A DNA stretch of 39,564 bases from Bacteroidaceae bacterium (GTDB lineage Bacteria; Bacteroidota; Bacteroidia; Bacteroidales; Bacteroidaceae), in assembly GCA_024698925.1 (NCBI GenBank), contig JAILQO010000013.1, forward strand, positions 1 to 39,564, read 5' to 3'. The notes beneath the pieces were generated by a model. It worked only from the letters and a program-made list of their open reading frames with translations, did not search any database and was not told where the DNA came from. Each line of letters starts with the position of its first letter. Positions within the stretch are counted from its first letter, which is position 1. This document shows, in pieces, positions 1 through 7,899 of the stretch. A program made the position numbers and the translations under genes.

Positions 1-1683
1 GTCCATCTTCAGATAGTAACCCTTGGCCCAGATGCCATAGCCAGAACCCACGTCGCAGAGACGACCCATCACTCCGGCCTCGTCGCCGGGATTCAGATAT
101 ACGTCGGCACTGACTTCGTAGTCCTGCCAGTCGGCATCGCCCAGGATGGTGTAGTGATGCCATTCGGGTGCCCAGCTGAGGGTGTGGGAACCAACGGTTT
201 GGCGGAGGCAAAGGCCATCACGTGAGGGTGCTGGCTTTAGTTCATAGCACCCAATCAGGTCTGCCAAATAGTGTGGAAGATAACCCCACTCCGAAGGATT
301 CCTGTACTGCTCAAAGTCATCCTCGTAGGGGATGGGGAAAGGCTTTGAGGCAGGAATGTCGGCAAAGGAGCCTTTCTGCTGCCCCGTGGTAGTGGATAGG
401 GAATAGACGGCATTGGGTTTCAGTGTAAAGGAGAAACTGCCACCCTTAGGAGTGATGTCCTTCAGGCGCACGAACTGTTGCAGGGAGTCGCTAAACCACA
501 CGCAGAGTTTGCCAGTAGCAAGTCCGTCGGTCACCTCTATCTTAATCTTCTGTGATTTCTTCGCCCCTTTTGTTTCAGCAATGATGCTGTAGTCGCCCGT
601 CTGCGGGTCGCGCATCGTCACCATCGAACCTCCGCCAGGCAGGTTCATGCAGCCATCGTCGATGTAGCGCCAGCCTACGCGCGTGAACTGACCATAGTGG
701 GCATAACCCCAAAGAGCCTCGCGTACCGTGTAGTGTCCGCTCCACGGCTCCTGCGCCAGCAACATCGGCGGTTCCTTGCTGTAGGGTTCCAGCGGATAGG
801 TAGCGCCAATGTCGTACCAGTTGACAACCTTGGTTGCTCCGCTGATGATGTAGTTCTGGTTGAAGCAGTGGACGATGCTGATGAGACAATTGAAGCCCGG
901 GAGATACACGTGGTCTTCGCTGTTCCAAATAGGCTTGCCCATGTCTTCTGCCATCTTGCGTTGCTCTGGGGTAAGTTGTATTTCGCTGAACGTGTGGGCA
1001 CAAACGGCATCGAGCGCATCCCTTAGTTCCGGATCCTCCTGCATCCGCTTAAGAAAGTCCATCTTCTGACCGCCCCAGTTGCCGAAGCCGTGTAGCTTGA
1101 CATCGCGGAAGCCGCGCTCGTTCATGGCTCTGCGCAGGTGCTTGGCGAAGTCGGCGTTCCACCCCTTTTCGTTGTGACAACCGAGGGCATCGAGTTCGAG
1201 ACCGTGCACCTGACGCAGTCCTTGAAGCCAGGCGATGTAGTAGTCCACCATGTCATCACTCCAGAAGTTGCCGACCCAGGCGGGGGCGCTCCACGCGGTG
1301 GCGTCGAGCGAGAGGCCGGCATTGCGGCACTTGGCCTCCTGCATCACCCACCACATATAGCCACGCAAGTAGTTGTGGTCGCCCTGATAGTGGCTATGAC
1401 TGGGCATACTGCCCTGGGTAGAGTTCCCGTCGCCAGGGACCTCCACAAGCAGTGCACTGACCGATGCCCCGAACATAGGCTTATAGACCATGTCCATAAT
1501 CTGCGAGCGCTGAGGTTCGGGATAGTCCTTGAGGAGGACGGAGGTGGCACCACCACCATTGACGGCTCCAATGCCGTCGAACTGCTTACCCGTAGCATTT
1601 GCGCTCAGACGAATGGTTTGTGCCGAAGCACTGCCCCATCCGATTGACAGCAGTAACAAATAAGAAAGGAATCTGTTAGTCAT
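1..1683 (-). CDS. GH59 galactocerebrosidase-type beta-galactosidase (C-terminus outside window)
   Basis: Predicted secreted glycoside hydrolase of family GH59, which removes terminal beta-linked galactose. The 561 codons visible begin with a signal peptide (about residues 1-21, ending ASA-QT). The mature start carries the family block FDGIGAVNGGGATS (35-48), then YPEPQRSQI (54-62), KPMFGAS (68-74), FNQNYI (274-279) and QEPWSGHY, all close to animal galactocerebrosidase. E172 in CHNEKGWNA fits the acid/base and E256 in IWNSEDH the nucleophile. After the barrel, the beta-sandwich and the start of the C-terminal lectin-like domain (GDADWQDYEVSADVYL) are present. The stop lies beyond position 1. 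It is the last visible gene of the mannanase operon, 21 nt after the GH3 gene. The family call is strong; the substrate (beta-galactosyl side chains of a mannan) is inferred from context. Confidence 0.88.
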   Translation of the reverse strand, partial: MTNRFLSYLLLLSIGWGSASAQTIRLSANATGKQFDGIGAVNGGGATSVLLKDYPEPQRSQIMDMVYKPMFGASVSALLVEVPGDGNSTQGSMPSHSHYQGDHNYLRGYMWWVMQEAKCRNAGLSLDATAWSAPAWVGNFWSDDMVDYYIAWLQGLRQVHGLELDALGCHNEKGWNADFAKHLRRAMNERGFRDVKLHGFGNWGGQKMDFLKRMQEDPELRDALDAVCAHTFSEIQLTPEQRKMAEDMGKPIWNSEDHVYLPGFNCLISIVHCFNQNYIISGATKVVNWYDIGATYPLEPYSKEPPMLLAQEPWSGHYTVREALWGYAHYGQFTRVGWRYIDDGCMNLPGGGSMVTMRDPQTGDYSIIAETKGAKKSQKIKIEVTDGLATGKLCVWFSDSLQQFVRLKDITPKGGSFSFTLKPNAVYSLSTTTGQQKGSFADIPASKPFPIPYEDDFEQYRNPSEWGYLPHYLADLIGCYELKPAPSRDGLCLRQTVGSHTLSWAPEWHHYTILGDADWQDYEVSADVYLNPGDEAGVMGRLCDVGSGYGIWAKGYYLKMD

Positions 1684-1704
1684 ATTCTATAAGTTTGAGG
1701 TTAA

Positions 1705-4041
1705 TTATTCAATGGCTGTCACAATCACATGCTGGTCGGCGATGGATAGGCAGAAGTCGCCTGGTTCCAGCACCCAGTTGTCATGCATATCAACGAAGGA
1801 GAGGTCATCGGCTCGCAGTTGCAGACTGACGGTACGCGTCTCGCCTGGTTGTAACGTCACCTTCTCGAAAGCTCGCAAGCGACGAATGTCGGGGGTGAGA
1901 GAGGCCACAAGGTCACTGCTAAAGAGCAGGACACTCTCCTGTGTCTGGCGCTGACCGATGTTGGTCACGTCCACGCTGACGGTGAGCACGTCGCCCCTGC
2001 GGAAGGTGGCTTTGTCCACATGCAAATGGTGGTACTTCACCGTGGTGTAGTGCAGCCCATGGCCAAACGGCCACTGCACGTCCATGACGGCGTCGTAATT
2101 GTAGTTTCCGTCCATTTGTCCCATGTTCTCACAGGGCTTGTAGTCGTAGGTGACAAGGGCTCCCGTGTACTTGGGATAGGTGTACGGCATGCGTCCCGTG
2201 AAATCGGTGTCGCCTGCCAACAGGCGTGCCAGCGCCATTCCACCATAGTTGCTGGGGAGGAAGGTGTGTACGACGGCTTGGCAGAGGGGTTCTATGTCTC
2301 GGATAATGCGCGGACGTCCTTCGGTCAGGACGAGCACGATGGGTTTACCTGTCTGTGCCAGCCTACGCACCATGGCCTTCTGATGATCACTGAGGTTCAG
2401 GTCGTTGATGTTGCCCGGTGTCTCACAATACGAGTTTTCACCCACACAGGCTATGACGACGTCGGCCTGTTGTGCGGCCTCGGTCAGTTGATCCCAGTCT
2501 GAGGCTTGATGGTCTTGGTTGAAGTCTCTTCTATCCCAGTGCACTCCTTGCAAGTGCTGTACGTTCTCTGTGCCGAATCTTTCTTTCAGTGCCTGTTGGA
2601 AGGTGGGATAGTTTCCCATCTGTGGCGCTAGTTCATTCGTGCGGTCTCCCTGCCACGTATAGGTCCACCCTCCATTCATTCCCCGCAGATGATCGGCATT
2701 AGGGCCACAAACGAGCAGTTTAGTGCCTTCCTTCAACGGTAACAACGCTTCCTGTTTCACTCCCGATGCTTCGTTCTTGAGCAGGACAATGCACTCCTCC
2801 GCCATCTGCTCTGCTTCACGGGCAAAGCGTCCGCTGGCAAAGTCTGGAAATTCCTTCGCCAATTTCCAGGCATCCTTGTCCCATGTATTCTTGTCCATGA
2901 GCCCGAGGCGAATCTTCAGCCGGAGTATGCGACGCACAGCATCGTCAATGCGCGTCATAGGCACTCGGCCTTCGTGGACAAGCTCCTTCAACAGGTCGCA
3001 AAACTCCACTTCATAAGGTACCATGGACATATCGATACCCGCATTGATGGCCAAGGCGATGGCCTCTTTTTTCGTGGCTGCCACGTGGTCACGCGTGCAG
3101 ATGTTGTTGATGTCTGCCCAGTCGGTAACAACCATTCCGTCCCACTGTAGTTCTTCCTTCAACCATTCGGTCAGATACTTGGAATTGGCGTGGAAGGGCA
3201 CACCGTTGTTCACACTGGAGTTGACCATCAGTGAGAGGGCGCCTGCCTGGATGGCACTGCGGAAAGGCTGGAAAAATTTCTCGCGCATCTCACGCTCTGT
3301 GACGCTGCTGGGCGTACGATCCTTGCCACTGACAGGTACACCATACGCCATATAATGCTTCAGACAAGCGGCTACGTGCTGGCTGCCGATGTGGTTCGGG
3401 TCGTTCCCTTGATAACCTAGCACAGCCTGTCGAGCCATTTCACAATTGAGATAGACATCTTCGCCGTAGCTCTCCCACATACGGCTCCACAAGGGTTGAC
3501 GGCCTAAATCCATCACGGGCGAATAGACCCAGGGGATAAGACACGCGCGGCTCTCGTAGGCCGCAATCTCACTTACGCGATAGGGTATGTTTCGGTTGAA
3601 GGAAGCCGCCTGGCCTATCTCTTGCGGAAAGAGCGTTGCGCCCCAGGTGTATGAGGCGCCATGAATCTGGTCAACACCATAGATCTGTGGCACCCCGGAA
3701 CAGTTCTCTGCAGCGTGTTGGTTCAGCCTACGGATGAGAGCACCCCACACCTCTGGTTTTTGTGCTACGCCCTTGGGTACATTCAGTATGCTACCCACGT
3801 GATATTGGTTGAACACTTTTTGTAGGGCGTCCTCATTAAGGCGGAATTCCTGACTCCGACCGTCTGTGATGACGTCGATAGTGAGTTCGCACATTTGCCC
3901 TATCTTCTCGTCGAGCGAGAGGTGGGATAGCGTGTGTTCCACCTGCTGTTCTACGTTCTCATCACGGGGGATGACAGGTTGCTGGGCGTGGACGGCAAGC
4001 AGATTGGTCGCTAAAAGACTGGTCATAAGTGCCTTCTTCAT
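1705..4041 (-). CDS. GH3 beta-glucosidase (BglX-like), secreted
   Basis: Glycoside hydrolase family 3 enzyme, likely removing beta-linked glucose (or mannose) from the ends of oligosaccharides. I chose the ATG at 4041 (778 aa) because it opens a signal peptide (MKKALMTSLLATNLLAVHAQ) and sits 1 nt after the upstream stop; an in-frame longer version would overlap that gene. Order: GH3 N-terminal barrel with GVDQIHG and KHYMAYG, nucleophile D307 in VVTDWADI, GH3 C-terminal domain (LLVCGPNAD, ACVGENSYCETPG), and a terminal fibronectin-III-like domain (VTNIGQRQTQESVLLF). Length is normal for BglX-type enzymes. Fourth gene of the GH26-CE7-GH26-GH3-GH59 operon. In a mannan context it would trim glucose units of glucomannan; specificity cannot be read from sequence. 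Confidence 0.93.
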   Translation of the reverse strand: MKKALMTSLLATNLLAVHAQQPVIPRDENVEQQVEHTLSHLSLDEKIGQMCELTIDVITDGRSQEFRLNEDALQKVFNQYHVGSILNVPKGVAQKPEVWGALIRRLNQHAAENCSGVPQIYGVDQIHGASYTWGATLFPQEIGQAASFNRNIPYRVSEIAAYESRACLIPWVYSPVMDLGRQPLWSRMWESYGEDVYLNCEMARQAVLGYQGNDPNHIGSQHVAACLKHYMAYGVPVSGKDRTPSSVTEREMREKFFQPFRSAIQAGALSLMVNSSVNNGVPFHANSKYLTEWLKEELQWDGMVVTDWADINNICTRDHVAATKKEAIALAINAGIDMSMVPYEVEFCDLLKELVHEGRVPMTRIDDAVRRILRLKIRLGLMDKNTWDKDAWKLAKEFPDFASGRFAREAEQMAEECIVLLKNEASGVKQEALLPLKEGTKLLVCGPNADHLRGMNGGWTYTWQGDRTNELAPQMGNYPTFQQALKERFGTENVQHLQGVHWDRRDFNQDHQASDWDQLTEAAQQADVVIACVGENSYCETPGNINDLNLSDHQKAMVRRLAQTGKPIVLVLTEGRPRIIRDIEPLCQAVVHTFLPSNYGGMALARLLAGDTDFTGRMPYTYPKYTGALVTYDYKPCENMGQMDGNYNYDAVMDVQWPFGHGLHYTTVKYHHLHVDKATFRRGDVLTVSVDVTNIGQRQTQESVLLFSSDLVASLTPDIRRLRAFEKVTLQPGETRTVSLQLRADDLSFVDMHDNWVLEPGDFCLSIADQHVIVTAIE

Positions 4042-4042
4042 A

Positions 4043-5218
4043 TTACTTAATGTATTTCTTACCATTCTTGATATATAGGCCATGTCGGCCTTCAACCCAT
4101 GGGCGTCCCATGAGGTCATAGGCTCCGACAGGCGCCAGTCTCTGCTTAGCCGGAATAGCTTGAATGCCAGTCAGGATTTCCTTGAAGTCCTCGCGTGTGA
4201 GAACATAGTCCTGAGCGAAAGCATCCTGCCACCAAGCAGCGTTGGCGTGGGTGTGTTCCGTGCTCTGGAACGCCTCACTATCGGGCTTGTTGGTGCGTTC
4301 GTAGTCGTACCACGGAGCAAAGTACAACCACTTGCTGCCGCGTCTCCACTGAGCGTTGATCTTGGCCAGATTACCACATTCGGTGAGGGCAATCAATTTG
4401 TCGGGAGATTTCTGTTTCAACATATTGAAGCACTTCGAGCGGATGTTGCTGGCGCTACTTTCGTTATAAATATCGATACCGACGATATCGACATATTCGT
4501 CGCCTGGATACCATTTGTAACCGTCGCTATAGGGCTTGTTCCACTCTGCCGCTGATGTCCACACCCAGATGAGGTTGTTGAGACCATGGTGATTGGTGAA
4601 CCGGTCGTACATCACGCGCCACAGCTCGTTGCAGGCATCGGCGTCGAGTCCCCACCAGAACCAGCGGCCACCCGCCTCGTGCAACGGGCGCCACAACACG
4701 GGTATCTTGCGTTGTTTGAGTTTCTTGAGGGTAGAGGCCACTTTGTCGATGTCCTTCATCATCTGCTTGTATTCATCGGACTCCGGCTCGAAGATTTTCT
4801 TGACATCGAAGCTCGTCTGATTGTCACCTGTACCTGGGGTGTAGGTCCAGTCTGAGCCGTTGTTCGCAGGCATGTTCCAGTGCCACATACAGCCAACGAT
4901 ACCCCCCTTCTTGTGCCAGTTAACGACCTCTGTGACATTGGTGTAGTCAATCCAATTGGATGGCGAGAATGGCAGGTGGATGAAATCAAAGAAGTTGATG
5001 GCAGGCCATTTGCCCGTGTGCTGATACACCCATTTGGCTTCGTTGATGTTCCAGTTGACATTGGCGGTGCATCCGGAGATGATCTTCTCACCGTAGATTT
5101 CATGGAAGCATTGCAACAAGGCCTCGGCCTCGGCCGACAACTGACGTGTTTCCTGTGCCGAAATGCCACCCATAAAGAACAGCATCAGCAGTATAAGCAT
5201 AAATCTTTGGCATTTCAT
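4043..5218 (-). CDS. GH26 endo-beta-1,4-mannanase, secreted
   Basis: Complete family GH26 beta-mannanase of 391 aa, cutting beta-1,4-mannan chains outside the cytoplasm. Signal peptide at 1-21 (ends GISAQ). Family hallmarks are WPAINFFDFIH (71-81), acid/base E181 in RPLHEAGGRWFWWG, WVWTS (218-222), YVDIVGIDIY (242-251) and nucleophile E280 in ALTECGN. A short C-terminal tail (YDLMGRPWVEG, then GLYIKNGKKYIK) resembles the type IX secretion type-A sorting signal and recurs in two nearby proteins. It begins 13 nt after the GH26/CE7 fusion gene and ends 1 nt before the GH3 start, so co-translation or one transcript is likely. Similar to the other complete GH26 at 6580-7803, suggesting duplication within the operon. 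Confidence 0.93.
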   Translation of the reverse strand: MKCQRFMLILLMLFFMGGISAQETRQLSAEAEALLQCFHEIYGEKIISGCTANVNWNINEAKWVYQHTGKWPAINFFDFIHLPFSPSNWIDYTNVTEVVNWHKKGGIVGCMWHWNMPANNGSDWTYTPGTGDNQTSFDVKKIFEPESDEYKQMMKDIDKVASTLKKLKQRKIPVLWRPLHEAGGRWFWWGLDADACNELWRVMYDRFTNHHGLNNLIWVWTSAAEWNKPYSDGYKWYPGDEYVDIVGIDIYNESSASNIRSKCFNMLKQKSPDKLIALTECGNLAKINAQWRRGSKWLYFAPWYDYERTNKPDSEAFQSTEHTHANAAWWQDAFAQDYVLTREDFKEILTGIQAIPAKQRLAPVGAYDLMGRPWVEGRHGLYIKNGKKYIK

Positions 5219-5231
5219 AGTTCGATGATGT

Positions 5232-6572
5232 TTATTTCAGATAATCATTGATGAACGCTTCACGGGGACGAAGGTAGTGCTCTTCCCATTGGGGACGGAG
5301 GATTCCCGAGGGCCACGCATGGGTGCGATAAGGCACGCAGTTGATAGTCTTCTTGCCCTTTGCGTTGTTGAGAGATGACCATACGGCCGAAGGTGGGCAA
5401 GTGGTATCAATAAGGCCTATCTCGCAGTAGATTTCTGCCTGCGAATGCCGAATGAGTTGTGCACCATCGAAATAAGGTAGCGTAGCATCAAGCTGTGCCA
5501 TGGTGAGGTTAGGGTGGTTCTCGATGGGCTGCGGCCAACCGCTGCGACGGCCCTTGCGCGCCCCGCCTAAATCCTGCATGGCCGGCACGTTGAGCACCAC
5601 ACAACTGACGCGTGAGTCTAATCCTGCGGCCGCTACGGCTTGTCCGCCACCTTGACTCTCACCGATGACAAGGATACGTTTGCCGTCCCATTCGGGCTGT
5701 TGAGTCATATATTCTATGGCACGCAACAGACGCAGGTACATACCTCGGAAATAGTCGGTCTCTCCGTTGGGCTGTTGATAGGCATCGAGGCCAATGATGT
5801 CAACGCGGTCATCACCTGGGTAGCGGCGCAGGAAAGTGGCTTCATCGAAGCCCATCACGTTAGGTGAGTAACTCCACACGATGTTCGTCAAGCCGTCGGC
5901 CAACAGGTAGTCTTGGAGCATACACCATAGGGCGTGGTATTCGTCGTCCGAACATAGGCGCTGTCCCCACCAGAACCACGAGCCATTGTTCTCGTGCCAA
6001 GGTCGGAAGATGATGGCTACGGGGCAGCCCTGCTCATCTTTCAACGACTGCAGGAAAGCCGAAAGGCGCTTCATCCACGTGAAGAATTTCTGATGCTGGC
6101 TGCCACCCGGAAGGATGCTACGCACCACGGTGCTGTCTGATACATCCCATGCATTGCCTCCTGTCAGCGGGTTGCGCGGATGCCAGGAAGCGGCCACGAC
6201 ACCCCCGCGAGCGATATGCGCCAGGATCTCCTCGCGCATCCACTCGAACGGCACGCCGTCGAGGTTCTTTTCGTCGCCCATCTCTATGCCGCCAAGGTCA
6301 ATACCTATCACGGCTGGGGTATCGCCGCAGGTCTCCCGCACATCGCTGCGTCCACGTTCCCACTTCCAGCCGAGGCCGTAGAACGGGTCATCCTGATGTC
6401 CGAACATCACTCCTTGCTCCTGCAGAAGCTGCAGTCGCTGAATCAGTTGGTCACGGGGCTGCGCGTGAAGCGACAACTGGTTCTTGGGCGATTTGATGGC
6501 AATCGGCCCTTCCCACGCCCGTAAGGGTGAAAGCACAAGTAGCAATATGATAATGAGTCCAACGTTTCTCAT
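5232..6572 (-). CDS. In-frame fusion: N-terminal part of GH26 mannanase joined to C-terminal part of CE7 acetyl esterase
   Basis: A 446-aa open frame starting at 6572, where the ATG opens a signal peptide (MRNVGLIIILLLVLSPLRA) 7 nt after the previous stop. Residues about 30-265 are GH26: MFGHQDDPFYGLGWKW, then the acid/base E194 in RPWHENNGSWFWWG, then YPGDDRVDIIGLDAY. At that point, where GH26 proteins continue to the nucleophile (ALTE-type motif), the protein switches to CE7/AXE1 acetylxylan esterase: DYFRGMYLRLLRAIEY, nucleophile S306 in GESQGGG, acid in IGLIDTTCPPS, base in YRTHAW. The GH26 nucleophile and the last barrel strands, and the N-terminal half of the esterase with its oxyanion Tyr, are both absent. 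Neither half looks able to work by its family mechanism. Either a genomic deletion fused two neighbouring operon genes, or assembly did. Confidence 0.88.
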   Translation of the reverse strand: MRNVGLIIILLLVLSPLRAWEGPIAIKSPKNQLSLHAQPRDQLIQRLQLLQEQGVMFGHQDDPFYGLGWKWERGRSDVRETCGDTPAVIGIDLGGIEMGDEKNLDGVPFEWMREEILAHIARGGVVAASWHPRNPLTGGNAWDVSDSTVVRSILPGGSQHQKFFTWMKRLSAFLQSLKDEQGCPVAIIFRPWHENNGSWFWWGQRLCSDDEYHALWCMLQDYLLADGLTNIVWSYSPNVMGFDEATFLRRYPGDDRVDIIGLDAYQQPNGETDYFRGMYLRLLRAIEYMTQQPEWDGKRILVIGESQGGGQAVAAAGLDSRVSCVVLNVPAMQDLGGARKGRRSGWPQPIENHPNLTMAQLDATLPYFDGAQLIRHSQAEIYCEIGLIDTTCPPSAVWSSLNNAKGKKTINCVPYRTHAWPSGILRPQWEEHYLRPREAFINDYLK

Positions 6573-6579
6573 ATAGTGC

Positions 6580-7803
6580 TTATTTGATAAGGATTTTCTT
6601 TCCATTCTTCACATAAATGCCTTTTGATGCCGTTTTGCCGTTTATGCGCTGACCTCCGATGTTAAAAGTCACATCCTTGAATCTTTCACTTTTCACTCTT
6701 TCACTTTTCACTTCGCCGACACCTACGGCCTCGCTGCGCAACTGCTTCATCTCCGCACGATCCACCACGACGCCGCTGTCCCATGCTGCCTGCCACCACT
6801 CTGCATTCGTGTGGCGATGGGTTTCAGACTTGCCTGTGTTGTAGTCATGGTCGTACCAAGTCATGAACCATCCCCATTTGGCCCCTTTGTCCCACATTCC
6901 TGGAACCTGAGCCATCTGTTTGCTACTACTATGTCCACACTCCGCAAGAACCACCATCTTTGATGGATAAGCTGTTTGCAACTTCGTGAACTCCGTCTTG
7001 GCCTTCGTCGCCGTGATACCGTAATTATCCCGTCCGATGATGTCCACATACTCATCACCAGGATACCATAGGTTATCTCCCACTTGACTGGTCCATACCC
7101 AGATTAAATTGTTCAGCCCGTGGTGGTTGACGAAACGATCATACATCAGTTGCCACAACTGTTTATAGGGTGTAGCGCCCTTTGCTCCCCACCAGAACCA
7201 TGCCTTACCGCCGCTATATTCGTATGTGTTGCCGGCAGCTTCGTGTAGCGGACGCCATATCACAGGAATCTTATAGTTCTGTAGCAGTTTCAAGTAGCCT
7301 GCTACTTGATCCAAGTCCTTGATAATCTGCTGGTATTCATCTGATTCCGTATCGCTGACCTTGGAGATGTCGAAGCTGGTCTCACCATCTGCCGTGCCTG
7401 GCGTACAGGTCCAACCTGTACCGTCGTTGGTGCGCACGTTCCAATGCCACATCGCTCCAACGAGGCCGCCTGCTCGCCACCATGAGCGTGGCACGCTCGT
7501 GTCCTTGTAGTTAATCCAACCGTTGGGATTCACGTCCTTGGCTGCGTATGCGTGAATGAAATCGAAAACATTCATCGCTGGCCATTGGCCTGTCCAATTA
7601 TTGACATTCTCTGCCTCTGTGATGTTCCAGTTCACATCTGCCACGGTAGCACTAATTGTCCGTTCGCCATAAAGCTGGTTCAGTACCAAAAACACGCTCT
7701 TCGCCTCCTCTGTGGCGTTAGGATTGCAGAGAGTAGTTGTCCGTGTAGCACCCGTCAAGGTGCAAAAAGACAGAAATAACGGGATAATCAATAGCCTTTT
7801 CAT
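6580..7803 (-). CDS. GH26 endo-beta-1,4-mannanase, secreted (first gene of operon)
   Basis: Complete family GH26 mannanase of 407 aa. The ATG at 7803 is preferred over an in-frame upstream one because it opens the signal peptide MKRLLIIPLFLSFCTLTGA and lies about 30 nt downstream of an excellent promoter, which the longer reading would translate. Family motifs: WPAMNVFDFIH, MWHWNV, acid/base E188 in RPLHEAAGN, WVWTSQVGDNLWYPGDEYVDIIG, nucleophile E288 in VLAECGH, and WFMTWYDHD. A linker carries two copies of VKSER encoded by a 15-bp direct repeat, followed by a type-A sorting-like tail (GIYVKNGKKILIK). First gene of the five-gene mannan operon. The AraC-type regulator gene ends about 100 nt upstream and is a plausible activator. 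Confidence 0.93.
   Translation of the reverse strand: MKRLLIIPLFLSFCTLTGATRTTTLCNPNATEEAKSVFLVLNQLYGERTISATVADVNWNITEAENVNNWTGQWPAMNVFDFIHAYAAKDVNPNGWINYKDTSVPRSWWRAGGLVGAMWHWNVRTNDGTGWTCTPGTADGETSFDISKVSDTESDEYQQIIKDLDQVAGYLKLLQNYKIPVIWRPLHEAAGNTYEYSGGKAWFWWGAKGATPYKQLWQLMYDRFVNHHGLNNLIWVWTSQVGDNLWYPGDEYVDIIGRDNYGITATKAKTEFTKLQTAYPSKMVVLAECGHSSSKQMAQVPGMWDKGAKWGWFMTWYDHDYNTGKSETHRHTNAEWWQAAWDSGVVVDRAEMKQLRSEAVGVGEVKSERVKSERFKDVTFNIGGQRINGKTASKGIYVKNGKKILIK
6682..6711 (-). repeat. 15-bp direct repeat, two copies, inside GH26 linker
   Basis: Two perfect adjacent copies of a 15-bp unit (GTGAAAAGTGAAAGA on the coding strand) encode VKSER twice between the GH26 catalytic domain and the C-terminal tail. 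Because 15 is divisible by 3, copy-number change would keep the frame. The G/A-rich, near 7-bp internal periodicity resembles low-complexity repeats that occur between Bacteroidales genes. Confidence 0.85.
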
Positions 7804-7836
7804 CGTTTTGTGCAGGAAAAAGGGAAATATGTGCTG

Positions 7837-7867
7837 CAAAGATACGCACATGCGCGTGTTTACCAAT
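7837..7867 (-). promoter_or_regulatory. Bacteroidota-type promoter of the mannanase operon
   Basis: Reading the minus strand, ATTG at 7867-7864 is followed after exactly 19 nt by TATCTTTG at 7844-7837, matching the Bacteroidota -33/-7 consensus (TTTG and TAnnTTTG). Expected transcript start is near 7830, giving a leader of about 30 nt before the GH26 ATG at 7803. Confidence 0.75.
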
Positions 7868-7899
7868 GACACTTTCTTAACCATTTGTGGTACCAGACC

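Noticed and set aside
4042..4119. Longer N-terminus of the GH3 enzyme
   Set aside because: The extension overlaps the GH26 gene upstream and would bury the signal peptide; the ATG at 4041 is better.
7804..7884. Longer N-terminus of the first GH26
   Set aside because: The extension translates the promoter (-7 box at 7837-7844); the signal peptide begins at 7803.
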